Assembly (NCBI GenBank): GCA_017626395.1
Contig: JAGAIU010000023.1
Span: 1 to 43,951, forward strand
DNA: 43,951 bases
DNA from: Clostridia bacterium
Lineage (GTDB): Bacteria > Bacillota > Clostridia > TANB77 > CAG-465
Reading direction: 5' to 3'
Both the position numbers and the translations under genes were made by a program. Below are positions 23,705 through 33,035 of this stretch, piece after piece. Numbering within the stretch: the first letter of the stretch is position 1; every line of letters begins with the position of its first letter. Under the pieces are notes generated by a model. That model searched no databases. It was given only the letters and a program-made list of their open reading frames with translations, and had not been told where the DNA came from.

Positions 23705-24634
23705 ATGGAAATAGCAGCACTAGTATGTAATGACAAATTAAACTATGAATCAACTTTTCAAATATATTCTATGTTTGAATATTTAAAGGATAAAGGAAAT
23801 CAAATACAAATTATAGATTATAATTTGTTAGATAGAAATCAAAAATCTTTTGGATTAAAAAAGAAAAATAATTTGTTATATAATTTTTTAGATAATAATG
23901 TTATATTAACATCAATAAGATATAAAACTGTAGAGCAAATAGAGGATAATCCACCGCTTGCAGATAAATATATAATTGCAAATGCAACATATAATGATTT
24001 AAATCTTGCTACTTCAAATGGAGATTATTATGCTTATGGAGTGAGAGATATAAATAATGACCAATTAAATTGCATAAAAGATAAGTATAAAGACATTTCT
24101 ACACTTTTTGAAATAAATGGTTCAGAAGTAAAAAAAGTTGTAGATCCAATGTTTTTACTTCCTAAAGAAGATTGGTATGACTTTGCTTTGCATAGTAATA
24201 TAAAAATAGAAAATGATAACTATACTTTAGTTTATAGTGAAGTTGTTACTCAAGATATGTTAAAGTATGCTAAGAATTTATCTGAAAAAAATAATGCTAA
24301 AATTTATATAGTGGCAGACAAGGTAGAAACTTTATTTTATAAAGGAAGAAGAATATATAATGCTTTACCATATGATTTAGCAAATTTAGTTTTAAATGCA
24401 CAAGAAGTAGTAACTTCATGTGATGATGGAATAAAATTATCTATAATATTTGAAAAAGGATTACATATATTTAATGATGTTGATAATGTTGAACAAATTG
24501 AGTTAATTAATGAATTTAACTTAGTAGATAGAATAGTAGATTCAACAGATAGGCTAGTAACTAGTCATTTTAATTATAGTAATTCTTTAGCTAAAATTGA
24601 AGAATTAAAAAATAATGTTGAAAGTTTTTTATAA
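23705..24634 (+). CDS. Polysaccharide pyruvyl transferase-like protein
   Basis: 309 residues. The N-terminus (LNYESTFQIYSMFEYLKDKGNQIQIIDYN) follows the pattern of the PS_pyruv_trans family, which typically has NYGAxLQxYAL and IDY, and VVDPMFLLPKEDWYDF matches the family's DPTxLLxxxxW block that leads into the C-terminal GT-B-like half (YTLVYSEVVTQDMLKYAKNL). The Gly-Ala of the usual NYGA is replaced (NYES), and the catalytic-domain spacing is shortened, so it may be a diverged or non-catalytic member. Known relatives add pyruvate ketals to cell-wall or exopolysaccharide sugars. It follows spoIVA but has its own promoter. SD AGAGGT. Confidence 0.6.
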   Translation: MEIAALVCNDKLNYESTFQIYSMFEYLKDKGNQIQIIDYNLLDRNQKSFGLKKKNNLLYNFLDNNVILTSIRYKTVEQIEDNPPLADKYIIANATYNDLNLATSNGDYYAYGVRDINNDQLNCIKDKYKDISTLFEINGSEVKKVVDPMFLLPKEDWYDFALHSNIKIENDNYTLVYSEVVTQDMLKYAKNLSEKNNAKIYIVADKVETLFYKGRRIYNALPYDLANLVLNAQEVVTSCDDGIKLSIIFEKGLHIFNDVDNVEQIELINEFNLVDRIVDSTDRLVTSHFNYSNSLAKIEELKNNVESFL

Positions 24635-24650
24635 TAGTAAGAAGAAAATA

Positions 24651-24683
24651 AAAAGCACTTAAAATTTAATTAAGTGCTTTTTT
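24651..24683. terminator. Bidirectional terminator
   Basis: Perfect 12-bp stem (24651-24662 with 24670-24681) flanked by A-run and T-run, between convergent genes; the minus-strand gene ends 2 bases away. Confidence 0.9.
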
Positions 24684-24684
24684 G

Positions 24685-25323
24685 TTAGTTTCCTAAAATT
24701 TCTGCCAAGTCATTAAAAGAAGAAATTAAACATATAACTACTACCACAACTAACATTGTAGTTATTAATAATTTAATGCTTACTTCTTTGAATTTTTCTT
24801 TATAGTACATGATAGTTTGTTCTTTCTTTAGTTTTTGTAATTCTTCAAGAGACATTCCTTCATAAGGATTAGTACTTCTATTAGGTGAAAAACCGTTAAA
24901 GCCACTGCCATAAGTTATAGGCTCCTGGTAAGAATTTGTATTTGAAGTATTAAATGAATTTTGATTATTAGCATAAGTATTAAAGTTTGCATACGGAGAG
25001 CCATTATTAGTGAATCTAGATATGAGCTCATCTTTTTCAGCTATTACTTGTCTTAAATATTCATTTTCGTTAATTATTTGCTGAATTTGTGAGTTAGCAT
25101 TCTCTTGTACTTCAAGTTCTTCATCATATTTAGCTCTTTTTATATCGTCTGAAAGAACATTATATGCTTCTGTTAATTCTTTAGATTTTTCTTCAGCTTT
25201 TATTTTTTCTTCACCATGAAATAAATCTGGATGATTTGCTTTCATATGTAGTTTAAATATTTTATTAATTGTATCTTTAGAAGCTTTTCTGCTTACCTCT
25301 AATATATCGTAATAATTTTTCAT
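24685..25323 (-). CDS. J-domain protein with C-terminal membrane anchor
   Basis: 212 residues. J-domain at 1-68: NYYDILEVSRKASKDTINK, the HPD motif in KANHPDLFHGEEK, and LTEAYNVLSDDIKRAKYD. Then a short coiled coil (75-105), an Asn/Ser-rich linker (108-155) and a C-terminal hydrophobic span (about 183-203, IKLLITTMLVVVVVICLISSF) that should leave the J-domain in the cytoplasm. It lacks the zinc and substrate domains of DnaJ, so it is a membrane-tethered Hsp70 co-chaperone of unknown client. SD AGGAGA. Single gene. Confidence 0.9.
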   Translation of the reverse strand: MKNYYDILEVSRKASKDTINKIFKLHMKANHPDLFHGEEKIKAEEKSKELTEAYNVLSDDIKRAKYDEELEVQENANSQIQQIINENEYLRQVIAEKDELISRFTNNGSPYANFNTYANNQNSFNTSNTNSYQEPITYGSGFNGFSPNRSTNPYEGMSLEELQKLKKEQTIMYYKEKFKEVSIKLLITTMLVVVVVICLISSFNDLAEILGN

Positions 25324-25354
25324 ATATTAAATCTCCTAAACATTATATAAGTAT

Positions 25355-25383
25355 ATTTTACTTTAAAGATATTTCAAAGTCAA
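25355..25383 (-). promoter_or_regulatory. SigA-type promoter of the J-domain gene
   Basis: Minus strand: TTGACT (complement of 25378-25383), 17-bp spacer, TAAAAT (complement of 25355-25360). Confidence 0.78.
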
Positions 25384-25437
25384 GCAAGTAACAATTATAT
25401 GCAAATGTTAAAAAAATATTAAATTGATCTTTAGTTA

Positions 25438-27105
<1,668 letters not shown>

Positions 27106-27113
27106 ATTATATT

Positions 27114-27142
27114 TTGAATGAAAATATAATTTATAGTATAAT
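27114..27142 (+). promoter_or_regulatory. SigA-type promoter of the DUF2752 gene
   Basis: TTGAAT (27114-27119), 17-bp spacer, TATAAT (27137-27142). Confidence 0.75.
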
Positions 27143-27174
27143 ATACAATTATAAAATAGAACAAAGGAGATAAT

Positions 27175-27558
27175 ATGGTTAAGAAAATAAGGAAAGAATA
27201 TATATTCATACTTTTTCTAGGCATAGCTTTATTTATAGGAATATTAAATAGGAAAATAGCAATAGGATGTATAATTTATGAAATAACAGGATTTTATTGT
27301 CCAGGGTGTGGAATTACAAGAGCTATTCTTTCATTAGTAAAGGGGGATATATATCAAGCTTTTAGATATAATCAGATACTTTTTATAGATATACCAATTA
27401 TCATAATAACTTCTATAATTTATTTGAAATTTAAAAATAATAAAATAGTTAAAATAACAGTAAATATAATATTTATTATGTTATTCGTTATAACTCTAAT
27501 ATTTGGAGTGATGAGAAATATACCAAAATTCTCGTATCTTGCTCCAACAATCATTTAA
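27175..27558 (+). CDS. DUF2752-family membrane protein
   Basis: 127 residues. The block TGFYCPGCGITRAILSLVKGDIYQAFRYN is the hallmark of DUF2752, with the conserved CPGCG. Hydrophobic segments lie at about 10-30, 62-80 and 90-112, so it has three spans with the CPGC loop between the first two. The family function is unknown; the paired cysteines suggest metal or redox chemistry at the membrane. SD AAAGGAGA. It is a single gene with its own promoter and terminator. Confidence 0.88.
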   Translation: MVKKIRKEYIFILFLGIALFIGILNRKIAIGCIIYEITGFYCPGCGITRAILSLVKGDIYQAFRYNQILFIDIPIIIITSIIYLKFKNNKIVKITVNIIFIMLFVITLIFGVMRNIPKFSYLAPTII

Positions 27559-27594
27559 ACAGGGATAGAAAAAGCAGTATATTCCTGTCTTTTT
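27559..27594 (+). terminator. Intrinsic terminator
   Basis: Imperfect stem (ACAGG...CCTGT, 27559-27588) followed by CTTTTTC, one base after the DUF2752 stop. Confidence 0.65.
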
Positions 27595-27595
27595 C

Positions 27596-27624
27596 TTGCA
27601 AAAAAGAGCTAGATATAGTAAAAT
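27596..27624 (+). promoter_or_regulatory. SigA-type promoter of the M50 / tsaD operon
   Basis: TTGCAA (27596-27601), 17-bp spacer, TAAAAT (27619-27624). It shows that the in-frame codons before 27659 are leader, not protein. Confidence 0.75.
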
Positions 27625-27658
27625 AATATATAGTTTAAAAAAAGTAGGAGATGATATT

Positions 27659-28312
27659 TTGCTTGATATATTAACAAAAGATGGATTAATACAATTTTTA
27701 TATACATTACCAGCTTTATTATTATCGTTATCTGTACATGAATATGCTCATGCTTGGGTAGCATATAAACTTGGTGATGTTTCACAAAAAATAAGAGGAA
27801 GATTAACATTAGATCCAACTAAACATATTGATCCAATTGGATTTATCTGTATAGCACTTTTAGGTGTAGGTTGGGGTAAACCAGTAATGGTTGATGATAG
27901 AAATTTTAAAGATAGAGCTAAAGGTACAATGCTTACATCACTTGCAGGACCTTTATCTAATCTTTTACTTGCAATATTACTTACTGTAATATTAAAAGTT
28001 TTAATTATGGTAGGTGCAGTAAATTTAGTAGCAACAAGTAAAATTGCTGAAATATTTGTGTCTATGATATTACTTACTATACAGTTTAATGTTATATTTG
28101 CTGTATTTAATATGATACCATTACCACCACTTGATGGGTCAAAGGTATTGTTTTATTTCTTACCGCAAAAATTTAGAGGATATATGTATACTTTGGAAAA
28201 ATATTCATTCGTTATAATTTTAGTACTTTATATGACTAATTTAACTTCATATTTAATTCAACCAGCATATAGTTTAGTACTAAAATTCTTAATGTTTATT
28301 TTAAATTTATAG
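27659..28312 (+). CDS. Site-2 protease family (M50) membrane metallopeptidase
   Basis: 217 residues from a TTG start, chosen because AGGAG (27646-27650) lies 8 bases upstream and a promoter occupies the region before it. The zinc site HEYAH sits in the first span (LLLSLSVHEYAHAWVAYKLGD) and the second ligand region is NMIPLPPLDGSKVL. Other spans: about 70-82 region, 98-125, 140-165 and 185-205. This is the compact, PDZ-less S2P group that is widespread in Firmicutes; clients are unknown. It leads an operon with tsaD and a metallophosphoesterase (gaps of 14 and 8 bases). Confidence 0.92.
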   Translation: MLDILTKDGLIQFLYTLPALLLSLSVHEYAHAWVAYKLGDVSQKIRGRLTLDPTKHIDPIGFICIALLGVGWGKPVMVDDRNFKDRAKGTMLTSLAGPLSNLLLAILLTVILKVLIMVGAVNLVATSKIAEIFVSMILLTIQFNVIFAVFNMIPLPPLDGSKVLFYFLPQKFRGYMYTLEKYSFVIILVLYMTNLTSYLIQPAYSLVLKFLMFILNL

Positions 28313-28326
28313 AAAAGAGGAATAAA

Positions 28327-29328
28327 ATGATTTGTTTAGGAATAGAAAGTAGTTGTGATGAAACAGCTGTAGCAATAATAAAGGATGGAAGAAAAGTTCT
28401 AGCAAACGTTGTTTCTACACAAATACCAATTCATAAAAAATTTGGTGGAGTAGTTCCCGAAATTGCTTCAAGAAAGCATTTAACAAATATAGCTTTTGTT
28501 GTTAAAGAGGCTTTAGATAATGCCGGATTAACATTTAAAGATATAGATTATATAGGGGTTACATATGGTCCGGGACTTATAGGGGCATTACTTGTTGGAG
28601 TGGCATATGCTAAATCTCTAGCTTATGCTTTAGATATTCCAATTGTACCAACACATCATATTGAAGGACATATAGCTGCAAATTATTTAACATACGAAGA
28701 ATTAAAACCACCATTTATGGCTTTAGTTGTATCAGGTGGACATTCTCATTTAATACATGTAAAAGATTATGTAGATTTTGATATACTTGGAAAAACACGT
28801 GATGACGCAGTAGGAGAAGCTTTTGATAAAGTAGCACGTGTATTGGGACTTCCTTATCCTGGAGGACCAGAAGTTAGTAAACTTGCAAGAGAAGGTGAGT
28901 TTACATATGATTTACCTAAAACTAAATTTGAAAATTATGATTTTAGTTTCAGTGGTATAAAAACAGCAGTAATAAATATAGCACATAAAGAAGGCGAAAA
29001 ACTAAGAAGAGCAGATCTTGCATGTTCATTTGAACAAACTGTAACAGATGAATTAATTGAAAACTGTATGGCTGCTATGAAAGAATATAATATAACTAAA
29101 GTTGCACTTGCTGGAGGAGTATCTGCAAATTTAGTATTAAGAGAAAAATTACAAAAAGCTTGTAAAGAAAGAAAATATGAATGTTTCTTACCAGATTTAA
29201 AATACTGTACAGATAATGCTGCTATGATAGCTAGTGCTGCACATTATAATTTTGTTTGTGGTAAAAAATATGATATAAAAGATAAATTAGATTTAAATGC
29301 TATAGCAAATTTAAAAATAGGAGAGTAG
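28327..29328 (+). CDS. tsaD: tRNA N6-adenosine threonylcarbamoyltransferase
   Basis: 333 residues. With TsaB/TsaE it attaches threonylcarbamoyl to A37 of ANN-decoding tRNAs. ASKHA fold: GIESSCDETAVAII at the start, KKFGGVVPEIASRKH, the metal-binding HHIEGH, VSGGHSHLI, GEAFDKVARVLGLPYPGGP, FSFSGIKTA, and LAGGVSANLVLR. SD AAGAGGA. Second gene of an operon. Confidence 0.98.
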   Translation: MICLGIESSCDETAVAIIKDGRKVLANVVSTQIPIHKKFGGVVPEIASRKHLTNIAFVVKEALDNAGLTFKDIDYIGVTYGPGLIGALLVGVAYAKSLAYALDIPIVPTHHIEGHIAANYLTYEELKPPFMALVVSGGHSHLIHVKDYVDFDILGKTRDDAVGEAFDKVARVLGLPYPGGPEVSKLAREGEFTYDLPKTKFENYDFSFSGIKTAVINIAHKEGEKLRRADLACSFEQTVTDELIENCMAAMKEYNITKVALAGGVSANLVLREKLQKACKERKYECFLPDLKYCTDNAAMIASAAHYNFVCGKKYDIKDKLDLNAIANLKIGE

Positions 29329-29336
29329 GTGAATAA

Positions 29337-30044
29337 ATGGCAATTTATGCAATATCAGATTTGCATTTATCATTTGGAGTAAACAAACCAATGAATATAT
29401 TTGGTGAAGTATGGGATAATTATGAAGAAACTGTAAAAAATAACTGGCTAAATACAGTAAAAGAAGAAGATACAGTTATTATTCCAGGAGATATTTCTTG
29501 GGCAATGACTTTAAATGAAAGTTTAAAAGACTTTGAATTTTTAAATAGTTTACCAGGCAAAAAAATAATACTTAGAGGAAATCATGATTATTACTTTTCA
29601 ACAAAAACAAAAATGCAAAACTTTTTTAAATCGTCAGGATTTGAAAAATTTGAAGTATTGCATAATAATGCTTTTGAAGTTGAAAATTATATAGTTTGTG
29701 GAACTAGAGGATGGGGAAAAACTGAAAATAATAATGCTGAACAAGATAAAAAAATCATCGTTAGAGAAGAAGCTAGATTAATTAATTCACTAAATGAAGG
29801 AAAAAGATTGCAACAAGAATGTTTAGAAAAAGGAATTAAAAAAGATATTATAGTCGCACTTCATTTTCCACCATTTATAGCTGACTTTACTAAAATTATG
29901 GAAGAATATGGTGTAAAGAAATGTGTTTATGGACATTTACATGGATTTGGGCATAATATGGTAAAAGAAGGTATAATAGGAAATATAGAGTATACAATGG
30001 TAGGTTGTGATTTTACAAAATTCCAACTTATAAAATTAAGCTAA
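29337..30044 (+). CDS. Calcineurin-type metallophosphoesterase
   Basis: 235 residues. The five metal motifs are in order: DLHL near residue 8, IPGDISWAM (GD), LRGNHDYYFS (GNHD), ALHFPPF (H) and VYGHLHGFGHN (GHxH). The family covers protein and nucleotide phosphatases, and the substrate is not evident. No signal peptide. SD AGTAGGTGA. It ends the M50-tsaD operon; tRNA-Trp with its own promoter follows, with no clear terminator hairpin between. Confidence 0.92.
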   Translation: MAIYAISDLHLSFGVNKPMNIFGEVWDNYEETVKNNWLNTVKEEDTVIIPGDISWAMTLNESLKDFEFLNSLPGKKIILRGNHDYYFSTKTKMQNFFKSSGFEKFEVLHNNAFEVENYIVCGTRGWGKTENNNAEQDKKIIVREEARLINSLNEGKRLQQECLEKGIKKDIIVALHFPPFIADFTKIMEEYGVKKCVYGHLHGFGHNMVKEGIIGNIEYTMVGCDFTKFQLIKLS

Positions 30045-30062
30045 CAAATTACAAAAAAGTAC

Positions 30063-30091
30063 TTGAAAAATAAATCAAAAGATGTTACAAT
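30063..30091 (+). promoter_or_regulatory. SigA promoter of tRNA-Trp
   Basis: TTGAAA (30063-30068), 17-bp spacer, TACAAT (30086-30091), about 15 bases before the tRNA. Confidence 0.82.
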
Positions 30092-30106
30092 ATCAATTGT
30101 TAGCAT

Positions 30107-30180
30107 AGGGGCATAGTTCATCGGTAGAATAAGAGTCTCCAAAACTCCAGAGCTGGGTTCGATTCCTAGTGCCCCTGCCA
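30107..30180 (+). tRNA. tRNA-Trp, anticodon CCA
   Basis: 74 bases with encoded CCA. Acceptor arms AGGGGCA (30107-30113) and TGCCCCT (30170-30176) pair perfectly, discriminator G as expected for Trp. Anticodon loop CTCCAAA gives CCA. D and T arms fold (TTCGATT T-loop). Confidence 0.97.
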
Positions 30181-30186
30181 TAGATT

Positions 30187-30216
30187 ATCGTTAGTTTTTA
30201 GAACTAGCGATTTTTT
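30187..30216 (+). terminator. Terminator of tRNA-Trp
   Basis: Ten-bp stem (30187-30196 with 30202-30211, one wobble), 5-base loop, six T residues. Confidence 0.88.
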
Positions 30217-30218
30217 AA

Positions 30219-30247
30219 TTGCAATTTTGACACATTTTTATTAAAAT
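30219..30247 (+). promoter_or_regulatory. SigA-type promoter of the thioesterase gene
   Basis: TTGCAA (30219-30224), 17-bp spacer, TAAAAT (30242-30247). An alternative is TTGACA (30227-30232) with TACATG 17 bases on. Confidence 0.65.
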
Positions 30248-30276
30248 ATTACATGTAAGTTAAGGAGTAGAATATT

Positions 30277-30681
30277 ATGAAGGCATATATACACAAAGTA
30301 AAATATTACGAGACAGATAAAATGGGAATAACACATCATTCAAATTATGTAAGATGGATGGAAGAAGCAAGAATTGATATGCTAGATCAAATAGGTTTTG
30401 GATTTAAGAAAGTAGAAGAATTAGGAATTGGTTCACCAGTACTTGGATACGAATGTGATATTAAAAGAAGTACTACTTTTGATGATGAAGTTGAAATCAT
30501 TGCTACTTGTAAAGAATATGATGGGGTTAAATTTATAATAGAGTATGCTATGAATATGAATGGTAAAATTATTGCTACAGGTAAAACAAGACATTGTTTT
30601 ATCAATTCTAGTGGAAGACCTGTAAGATTACCTAAGGTGTGTCCAGAACTTGATGAAAAGTTAAAAGCAGAAATAAAATAG
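30277..30681 (+). CDS. Acyl-CoA thioesterase of the YbgC/4HBT hotdog family
   Basis: 134 residues, the normal size. It begins KVKYYETDKMGITHHSNYVRWMEEARI, the YETDxMGxxHHxNYxxWxExAR signature in which the Asp is catalytic, then KRSTTFDDEVEI and GKTRHCFINSSGRPVRLP. Members hydrolyse short-chain acyl-CoAs or 4-hydroxybenzoyl-CoA; the exact substrate is not evident. SD AAGGAG. Single gene. Confidence 0.93.
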   Translation: MKAYIHKVKYYETDKMGITHHSNYVRWMEEARIDMLDQIGFGFKKVEELGIGSPVLGYECDIKRSTTFDDEVEIIATCKEYDGVKFIIEYAMNMNGKIIATGKTRHCFINSSGRPVRLPKVCPELDEKLKAEIK

Positions 30682-30683
30682 TA

Positions 30684-30718
30684 AAAAGAGCATCTAAACT
30701 AAAGTTAGATGCTCTTTT
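30684..30718. terminator. Bidirectional terminator
   Basis: Perfect 14-bp stem (30684-30697 with 30705-30718) with A/T-rich arms, between the thioesterase (+) and the glycosyltransferase (-). Confidence 0.9.
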
Positions 30719-30738
30719 AATTATATATTTTTTACACA

Positions 30739-31809
30739 TTATTTTCTTTTAAATATCATAAATCTAGAAATAAAGTAATTGGCTGTAAATAATACTATCT
30801 CTACAAGTATTTTAGCTAAAGTAAGACTCATATTTAGTTTTATTGTTAATATATTTAACAATAAATAATTAGCAATCATTATAATTAATACAAGTAGATA
30901 ATATTTAGCTAAAGCTTTATACACATTATATTTACTTTGAAATACTATTTTTCTGTTAACAAAGAAATTAAATATTGAACTAACTATTCTAGCTCCAATA
31001 ACACTAAACAATAATGCAATACGTTCATCAAATAGAGGTGAAGTTATATTATTTAAAATTAATAATAATATAAAATCTATTAAAAATGAAAGTAGAGCAG
31101 ATATACCAAAAAGTAGTGATTGTAGTAAATTAGAATTTTTAAATATACATTTATATATTTTAGCTGAATCTCTTATTAATTTAAAACTTGATGCTTTGTT
31201 ATTATCTATATATACAGTAGTTATTGTTATTTCTTTCATAGGTATTTTATTTTTAGCACAATATATTAGCATATTTATCTCATATTCATATCTTTGACCT
31301 TCAATATTTAGAAAATCTTTTAGATATTTATAAGGAATACCTCTAAGTCCTGTTTGAGTGTCATAAACAGAAACTCTAGTAGCCAGTTTAAATACCATTC
31401 TAGTTATTGCATTTCCAGCTTTGCTTTTAAATGGTGTAGTATCATCTAATTTTCTACTACCAAGTAATAAACTAGTTGAATTTATATCTAGTTCTTCTGC
31501 TAATTTGATTATGTCAGATAATAAATGTTGACCATCGGCGTCTGCTGTAATAACTCCTTTACAAGGTATATTATTTAATATATATTCAAATCCTGTTTTT
31601 AAAGCTTGACCTTTTCCCATATTTTGAGGATGCTCTATAAATTTTATCTTACTGTCAAGTTTTGAAAAAATCTCATTTGATTCAGTATTACTACCATCAT
31701 TTATTACTACAACATTAAAGTTATTTTGTAGTAATCCATTAGTTAAAGGTATTAAGTCTTTAGTAGGATTATATGCGGGTATGAGTATTGTAATATTTTT
31801 GTTATCCAT
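30739..31809 (-). CDS. Glycosyltransferase family 2 fused to a GtrA-like membrane domain
   Basis: 356 residues. GT2 domain 1-225: ITILIPAYNP, VVVINDGSNTESNE, NMGKGQALKTGFEYI, the DxD-type ADADGQH and a GLRGIP loop, as in DPM1-like polyprenyl-phosphate sugar synthases. C-terminal GtrA domain 232-356 with four spans (LLQSLLFGISALLSFLIDFI; RIVSSIFNFFVNRKIVF; YYLLVLIIMIANYLLLNIL; LVEIVLFTANYFISRFMIFKRK). Such fusions make and probably flip a lipid-linked sugar for wall glycan decoration. SD AGAGAGG. Single gene, divergent from the cation exporter. Confidence 0.92.
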   Translation of the reverse strand: MDNKNITILIPAYNPTKDLIPLTNGLLQNNFNVVVINDGSNTESNEIFSKLDSKIKFIEHPQNMGKGQALKTGFEYILNNIPCKGVITADADGQHLLSDIIKLAEELDINSTSLLLGSRKLDDTTPFKSKAGNAITRMVFKLATRVSVYDTQTGLRGIPYKYLKDFLNIEGQRYEYEINMLIYCAKNKIPMKEITITTVYIDNNKASSFKLIRDSAKIYKCIFKNSNLLQSLLFGISALLSFLIDFILLLILNNITSPLFDERIALLFSVIGARIVSSIFNFFVNRKIVFQSKYNVYKALAKYYLLVLIIMIANYLLLNILTIKLNMSLTLAKILVEIVLFTANYFISRFMIFKRK

Positions 31810-31836
31810 AAAATTAACCTCTCTTTTGATATACTA

Positions 31837-31866
31837 ATTGTAGCACAAATTAGTAAATTCTGTAAA
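31837..31866 (-). promoter_or_regulatory. Probable promoter of the GT2-GtrA gene
   Basis: Minus strand: TTTACA (complement of 31861-31866), 18-bp spacer, TACAAT (complement of 31837-31842). Confidence 0.55.
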
Positions 31867-31912
31867 TATATAACTTTTAAAATATATTGTCGTTTTTGTA
31901 TTATATAAACTA

Positions 31913-31941
31913 TTGATTTTTATGTATATTAATGATAAAAT
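31913..31941 (+). promoter_or_regulatory. SigA-type promoter of the cation exporter
   Basis: TTGATT (31913-31918), 17-bp spacer, TAAAAT (31936-31941). Predicted start near 31948, about 75 bases before the GTG, so the hairpin at 31979-32001 is inside the leader. Confidence 0.65.
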
Positions 31942-31954
31942 TAATCACTAGTAC

Positions 31955-32001
31955 AATGCTATAAGAATAATATATATTGTAGCAGTTGTGCTACTTTTTT
32001 T
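31955..32001 (+). promoter_or_regulatory. Possible transcription attenuator in the leader of the cation exporter
   Basis: A terminator-like hairpin (GTAGCA 31979-31984, GTTG loop, TGCTAC 31989-31994) with T7 (31995-32001) lies between promoter and ribosome site. A second TGCTA (31957-31961) upstream can pair with the same TAGCA (31980-31984), and AAT/GTT extends this pairing with a bulged G. The two folds exclude each other, the layout of an antiterminator/terminator switch. The leader is too short for a known large riboswitch. No ligand can be named. Confidence 0.45.
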
Positions 32002-32023
32002 GTTAAAATAGGAGTGAATTAAA

Positions 32024-32896
32024 GTGGATAGATTTAAAGTAACTAAAAGAGTAGGTACTTTAGGAATAATAGGAAATATAGTTTTGTTAATTATAAAAGC
32101 AATAGTTGGTGTAATGTCTAAGAGCCAGGCAATGATTGCAGATGCTGCAAACAGTGCAGGAGATATATTTGCTTCTGCTATGACTGCAATAGGAAATAAG
32201 ATAGCAAGTGAGCCAAAAGATGAAACACATAATTTTGGACATGGAAAAGCGGAATATATCTTTTCATTATTTATTAGCATGTCAATGATAGTAATATCAT
32301 TTAAAATTTTATTTGACTCTATAGCTTCGATAGTATATGGCAACATAATAGAATTTTCTTGGTGGTTACTAGCAGTTTGTATAATAACAATTATTACAAA
32401 ACTTGCATTATATATGTATTCTAAGAGTGCACTAAAAAAATGTAAAAATATATTATTAGAGTCTAATATGAAAGATCATAGAAATGATTGTATTGTAACT
32501 GCATTTACTACTTTATCTATAATATTAAGTAGATTTAATATTAACTGGTTTGATGGTGTTGTTGGTGTAGGTATTTCTATTTGGATTTTTTATACTGGTG
32601 CTAAAATATTTATTGAAAGCTATAATGTACTAATGGATAGCTCATTAGATACAAAAACAACAGATGAAATTTGTAACTATGTTACTAGATTTTCAGAAGT
32701 AAAAGGAATAGAGTCAATACATTCTATTCCAACAGGGTATAAATATATGCTTGTTATCACAATATTGGTTGAAGGTAATTTAGAAACATATAAGAGTCAT
32801 GAAATAGCAGATAAACTACAAGAAGAAATAGAAGATAATTTTGAAGAAGTAGATAAAGTTATAGTTCATGTTGAACCAATAAAAGAAGAAAAATAG
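32024..32896 (+). CDS. Cation diffusion facilitator, manganese-type exporter
   Basis: 290 residues: six spans (about 10-30, 36-55, 78-98, 112-131, 155-168, 172-192) and a cytoplasmic C-terminal ferredoxin-like domain (205-290, FSEVKGIESIHSIPTGYKYMLVITI). Spans 2 and 5 of CDF proteins hold the metal site. Here it is Asn43/Asp47 (ADAANSAGD) and Asp151/Asp155 (DHRND), where zinc members have His-Asp twice. Asn-Asp/Asp-Asp is the set known from bacterial manganese exporters (MntE/MneP/MneS type), so Mn(II) export is the likely job. GTG start with AGGAG about 9 bases upstream. Its leader carries a possible attenuator. Confidence 0.85.
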   Translation: MDRFKVTKRVGTLGIIGNIVLLIIKAIVGVMSKSQAMIADAANSAGDIFASAMTAIGNKIASEPKDETHNFGHGKAEYIFSLFISMSMIVISFKILFDSIASIVYGNIIEFSWWLLAVCIITIITKLALYMYSKSALKKCKNILLESNMKDHRNDCIVTAFTTLSIILSRFNINWFDGVVGVGISIWIFYTGAKIFIESYNVLMDSSLDTKTTDEICNYVTRFSEVKGIESIHSIPTGYKYMLVITILVEGNLETYKSHEIADKLQEEIEDNFEEVDKVIVHVEPIKEEK

Positions 32897-32937
32897 GAAT
32901 AAATTGTTGAAAATGTGAATATTAATATAAAGAAGTC

Positions 32938-32970
32938 AAAAAAGCAATTTTTTATTGAATTGCTTTTTTT
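32938..32970 (+). terminator. Intrinsic terminator after the cation exporter
   Basis: Twelve-bp stem (32938-32949 with 32958-32969), 8-base loop, T run to 32970. The 3' arm also carries the -35 box of the next promoter. Confidence 0.85.
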
Positions 32971-32983
32971 GTTATGATATTAT
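32955..32983 (+). promoter_or_regulatory. Promoter of the MarR/ABC operon
   Basis: TTGAAT (32955-32960), 17-bp spacer, TATTAT (32978-32983), overlapping the terminator of the previous gene. Confidence 0.6.
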
Positions 32984-33035
32984 ATTTGGTGTAAATATAA
33001 TTTCAATAAAATACTATTTGGAGGAGGGATTTAAG

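Noticed and set aside
32955..33035. 27-codon N-terminal extension of the MarR regulator
   Set aside because: It begins inside the terminator of the previous gene and in the promoter; GGAGGAGGG precedes the ATG at 33036.
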